IMG/VR virus record: IMGVR_UViG_3300049811_000205
Span: 1-40,222 of that record
Direction: 5' to 3' (one strand)
Source of the DNA: a virus
Length of the DNA: 40,222 bases
A model generated the notes under the pieces. That model had not been told where the DNA came from, did no database searches, and was given only the letters and a program-made list of their open reading frames with translations. Positions 39,153 through 40,222 of the stretch are shown here, in pieces. Both the position numbers and the translations under genes were made by a program. Positions within the stretch are counted from its first letter, which is position 1; the number at the start of each line of letters is the position of its first letter.

Positions 39153-39749
39153 TTATAGCTTAATAGTAAGATCATTCGCACACTGCCCGGTCGCACGATC
39201 GTACGCGTACCACTTCGTGTCATTCCAGCGCTCGACAAGGAAGTCGATGGCAAAGTACGCATCGAGCGCTTGCTCCTTGGCGACGCCCCGGTGCGATGGC
39301 AGGTGTATCTGCGACAGGCCGTAGCTCTCCTCCGGCAGCGCACTCTTGACCGAATACCAACGACTCTCGCAGTAGATCGTCTTCACCGCATCCTTGAACG
39401 GCACGCCCGCTGCGGTAGCCTTGTCGTAGAGGTACTGCAAGCGCTTCCTCGTCTCTTCGGTCACTTGCTTATTAAGCGCCGCGCCGATCGCTGCTGCTGC
39501 CTCCTCGACCGGCTGCTCATCGTCGCACACAACGACCTCAAGCTGGCACAAGTCAGTCTGTGACTCGAACGCCTGTGCGGTGCGCTGGTAGTGGAGCACG
39601 TCCGACTGGGTGAAGTAGCCGAGCGAAGTGAAAAAGAACATCAGGATGAGGGTCATCGAGAGCCGGAGCTTGGCCGCGAGCTTCTTGTCTGCGAGCTCCT
39701 GTAGGTAGCTGCGCTTGCTTTGGAACTTTCCGTTTTTGTGCCGGTACAT
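39153..39749 (-). CDS. Membrane-anchored lytic transglycosylase (SLT-like)
   Basis: 198 residues: basic cytoplasmic N-terminus, one membrane helix (LRLSMTLILMFFFTSLGYF near 29-47), a linker, then an SLT domain with TIYCESRWYSVK (catalytic Glu in ESRW) and ESYGLSQIHL, HRGVAKEQALDAYFAIDFL, WYAYDRATG. SLT enzymes cut the glycan strand. In an early operon it could aid host entry or late envelope weakening rather than be virion-borne. It lacks a cleavable signal. Confidence 0.78.
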   Translation of the reverse strand: MYRHKNGKFQSKRSYLQELADKKLAAKLRLSMTLILMFFFTSLGYFTQSDVLHYQRTAQAFESQTDLCQLEVVVCDDEQPVEEAAAAIGAALNKQVTEETRKRLQYLYDKATAAGVPFKDAVKTIYCESRWYSVKSALPEESYGLSQIHLPSHRGVAKEQALDAYFAIDFLVERWNDTKWYAYDRATGQCANDLTIKL

Positions 39750-39768
39750 GGTTTAGTGGGTTAGGCCC

Positions 39769-40059
39769 TTATGCTCCCGTGAAGAGCAGATACTCTGTAA
39801 CCTCCTGCGTGGCGATACCCTGCTGCTGTTCCTTGATCTGCGCTACTTTGACCTTATCCGCGAGCGCGGCGACCTTCGCAGAATACTTCCAGTTGGTGCG
39901 CCTCGCGACGGTGAACTTGCCTACCTCCGCCTCTACCTTCGCAAGTCCTTGCTCCTGCATAGCTGATAAAATCTTGATCTTGATGCCGTCGCGCTTTGCG
40001 GTTATCTCGCGCACTTGGGCATCGAGCTCTGCGTACTGCTGCATTAGTTTGTTGTTCAT
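39769..40059 (-). CDS. Small coiled-coil early protein, 96 aa
   Basis: MNNKLMQQYAELDAQVREI then ITAKRDGIKIKILSAMQEQG form an N-terminal helix pair, followed by KFTVARRTNWKYSAKV and a helical C-terminus. The pattern (coiled coil, then FTVxxRxxWxYS) recurs in phage proteins near recombination genes, but no function is known. It is the first gene of the early operon, with a leaderless promoter. Confidence 0.7.
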   Translation of the reverse strand: MNNKLMQQYAELDAQVREITAKRDGIKIKILSAMQEQGLAKVEAEVGKFTVARRTNWKYSAKVAALADKVKVAQIKEQQQGIATQEVTEYLLFTGA

Positions 40060-40065
40060 GCCTAC

Positions 40066-40093
40066 AGTATACAGCCCCCCTGCATACCGTCAA
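40066..40093 (-). promoter_or_regulatory. Early-operon promoter, leaderless
   Basis: TTGACG (40093-40088), 16-nt spacer and TATACT (40071-40066), then 6 nt to ATG 40059. The -35 overlaps the KGG stop. It drives the long minus-strand operon 40059 to 36156 and mirrors the promoter at 126-99 in spacing. Confidence 0.75.
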
Positions 40094-40222
40094 CGTGACT
40101 TATCCACAGCTTGCCAACGCTTCTTTGCTATTGCGCTATAGTACGCTTTACCCTTAGCCTTGAGCAGCTTGTCCCCGCCTTTCTTGCCATGCTCCTTAAA
40201 AAAAGCACGAGCCTCCTTACTT
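40090..40222 (-). CDS. Second copy of the KGG gene (partial at contig end)
   Basis: The same coding sequence as 123-278 but cut off at the contig end; the last codons read DKSR instead of DKSIGIP because the flanking sequence differs left of the repeat. If the genome is circular this is the real 3' end of the gene, giving 48 residues. Confidence 0.7.
   Translation of the reverse strand, partial: SKEARAFFKEHGKKGGDKLLKAKGKAYYSAIAKKRWQAVDKSR
40096..40222. repeat. 127-bp exact direct repeat, right copy
   Basis: Identical to 138-264. See the left copy: it closes the genome as a circle of 39958 bp. Confidence 0.95.

Noticed and set aside
1-40222. CRISPR array
   Set aside because: No regularly spaced repeats were seen; the repeats in 10683-12068 are in a coding frame and follow a protein pattern.

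Overview
The window is almost certainly a complete, uncultured tailed dsDNA phage genome (podovirus-like), assembled as a contig that runs once around a circle. A 127-bp sequence near the left end (138-264) is repeated exactly at the right end (40096-40222). Joining the two copies gives a circle of 39958 bp. Bases 1-137 are left over as a different tail entering the same repeat. No integrase, lysogeny repressor, tRNA gene, RNA polymerase or replicative DNA polymerase was recognised.

Layout, nearly all on the minus strand. (a) 0.1-6.5 kb: replication and recombination. A PD-(D/E)XK nuclease, an SSB-like protein (plus strand), a small resolvase-type nuclease, a SNF2/DEAD helicase, zinc-finger proteins, a Prim-Pol/VirE-type helicase-primase and a candidate origin region. 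(b) 6.5-8.9 kb: lysis. A CHAP-like enzyme with a signal peptide, a holin candidate, a two-metallopeptidase endolysin and an XhlA-like membrane protein. (c) 8.9-15.2 kb: tail fibre and decoration proteins, with an HNH endonuclease gene on the opposite strand. (d) 15.3-16.5 kb: a three-gene plus-strand accessory operon with its own promoter and operator. (e) 16.6-24 kb: two large internal/ejection proteins, one ending in a zeta-toxin-like kinase domain, then tail nozzle and adaptor proteins. (f) 23.9-27.4 kb: an FkbM methyltransferase, a GT2-TPR-GT4 glycosyltransferase and two small genes. (g) 27.4-33.6 kb: major capsid protein (split by a group I intron with a LAGLIDADG endonuclease), scaffold, portal, TerL and TerS. 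(h) 33.6-40 kb: two HNH genes, zinc-ribbon proteins, and a long early operon of small unknown genes that includes four or five tiny genes, most of them membrane peptides, chained by start/stop overlaps. It begins with a lytic transglycosylase and a small coiled-coil protein.

Expression signals are unusual. Almost no gene has a Shine-Dalgarno sequence (the resolvase gene at 1729 is the clear exception). Several genes sit 6-7 nt downstream of a TATAAT/TATACT box, which predicts leaderless mRNAs. Others have A/C-rich leaders (TAACCA, AACAACAACA). The promoters look sigma70-like (TTGACA/TATACT, or extended TGG-TATAAT), which argues against a Bacteroidota host. A host with weak Shine-Dalgarno use, such as some Patescibacteria, is possible, and the small KGG-type protein fits that, but this is a guess.

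The best candidates for new biology are the zeta-kinase fusion beside a regulated accessory operon, the intron-split capsid gene, the three-domain glycosyltransferase with a methyltransferase inside the virion cluster, the leaderless early promoters, and the chain of tiny membrane genes.
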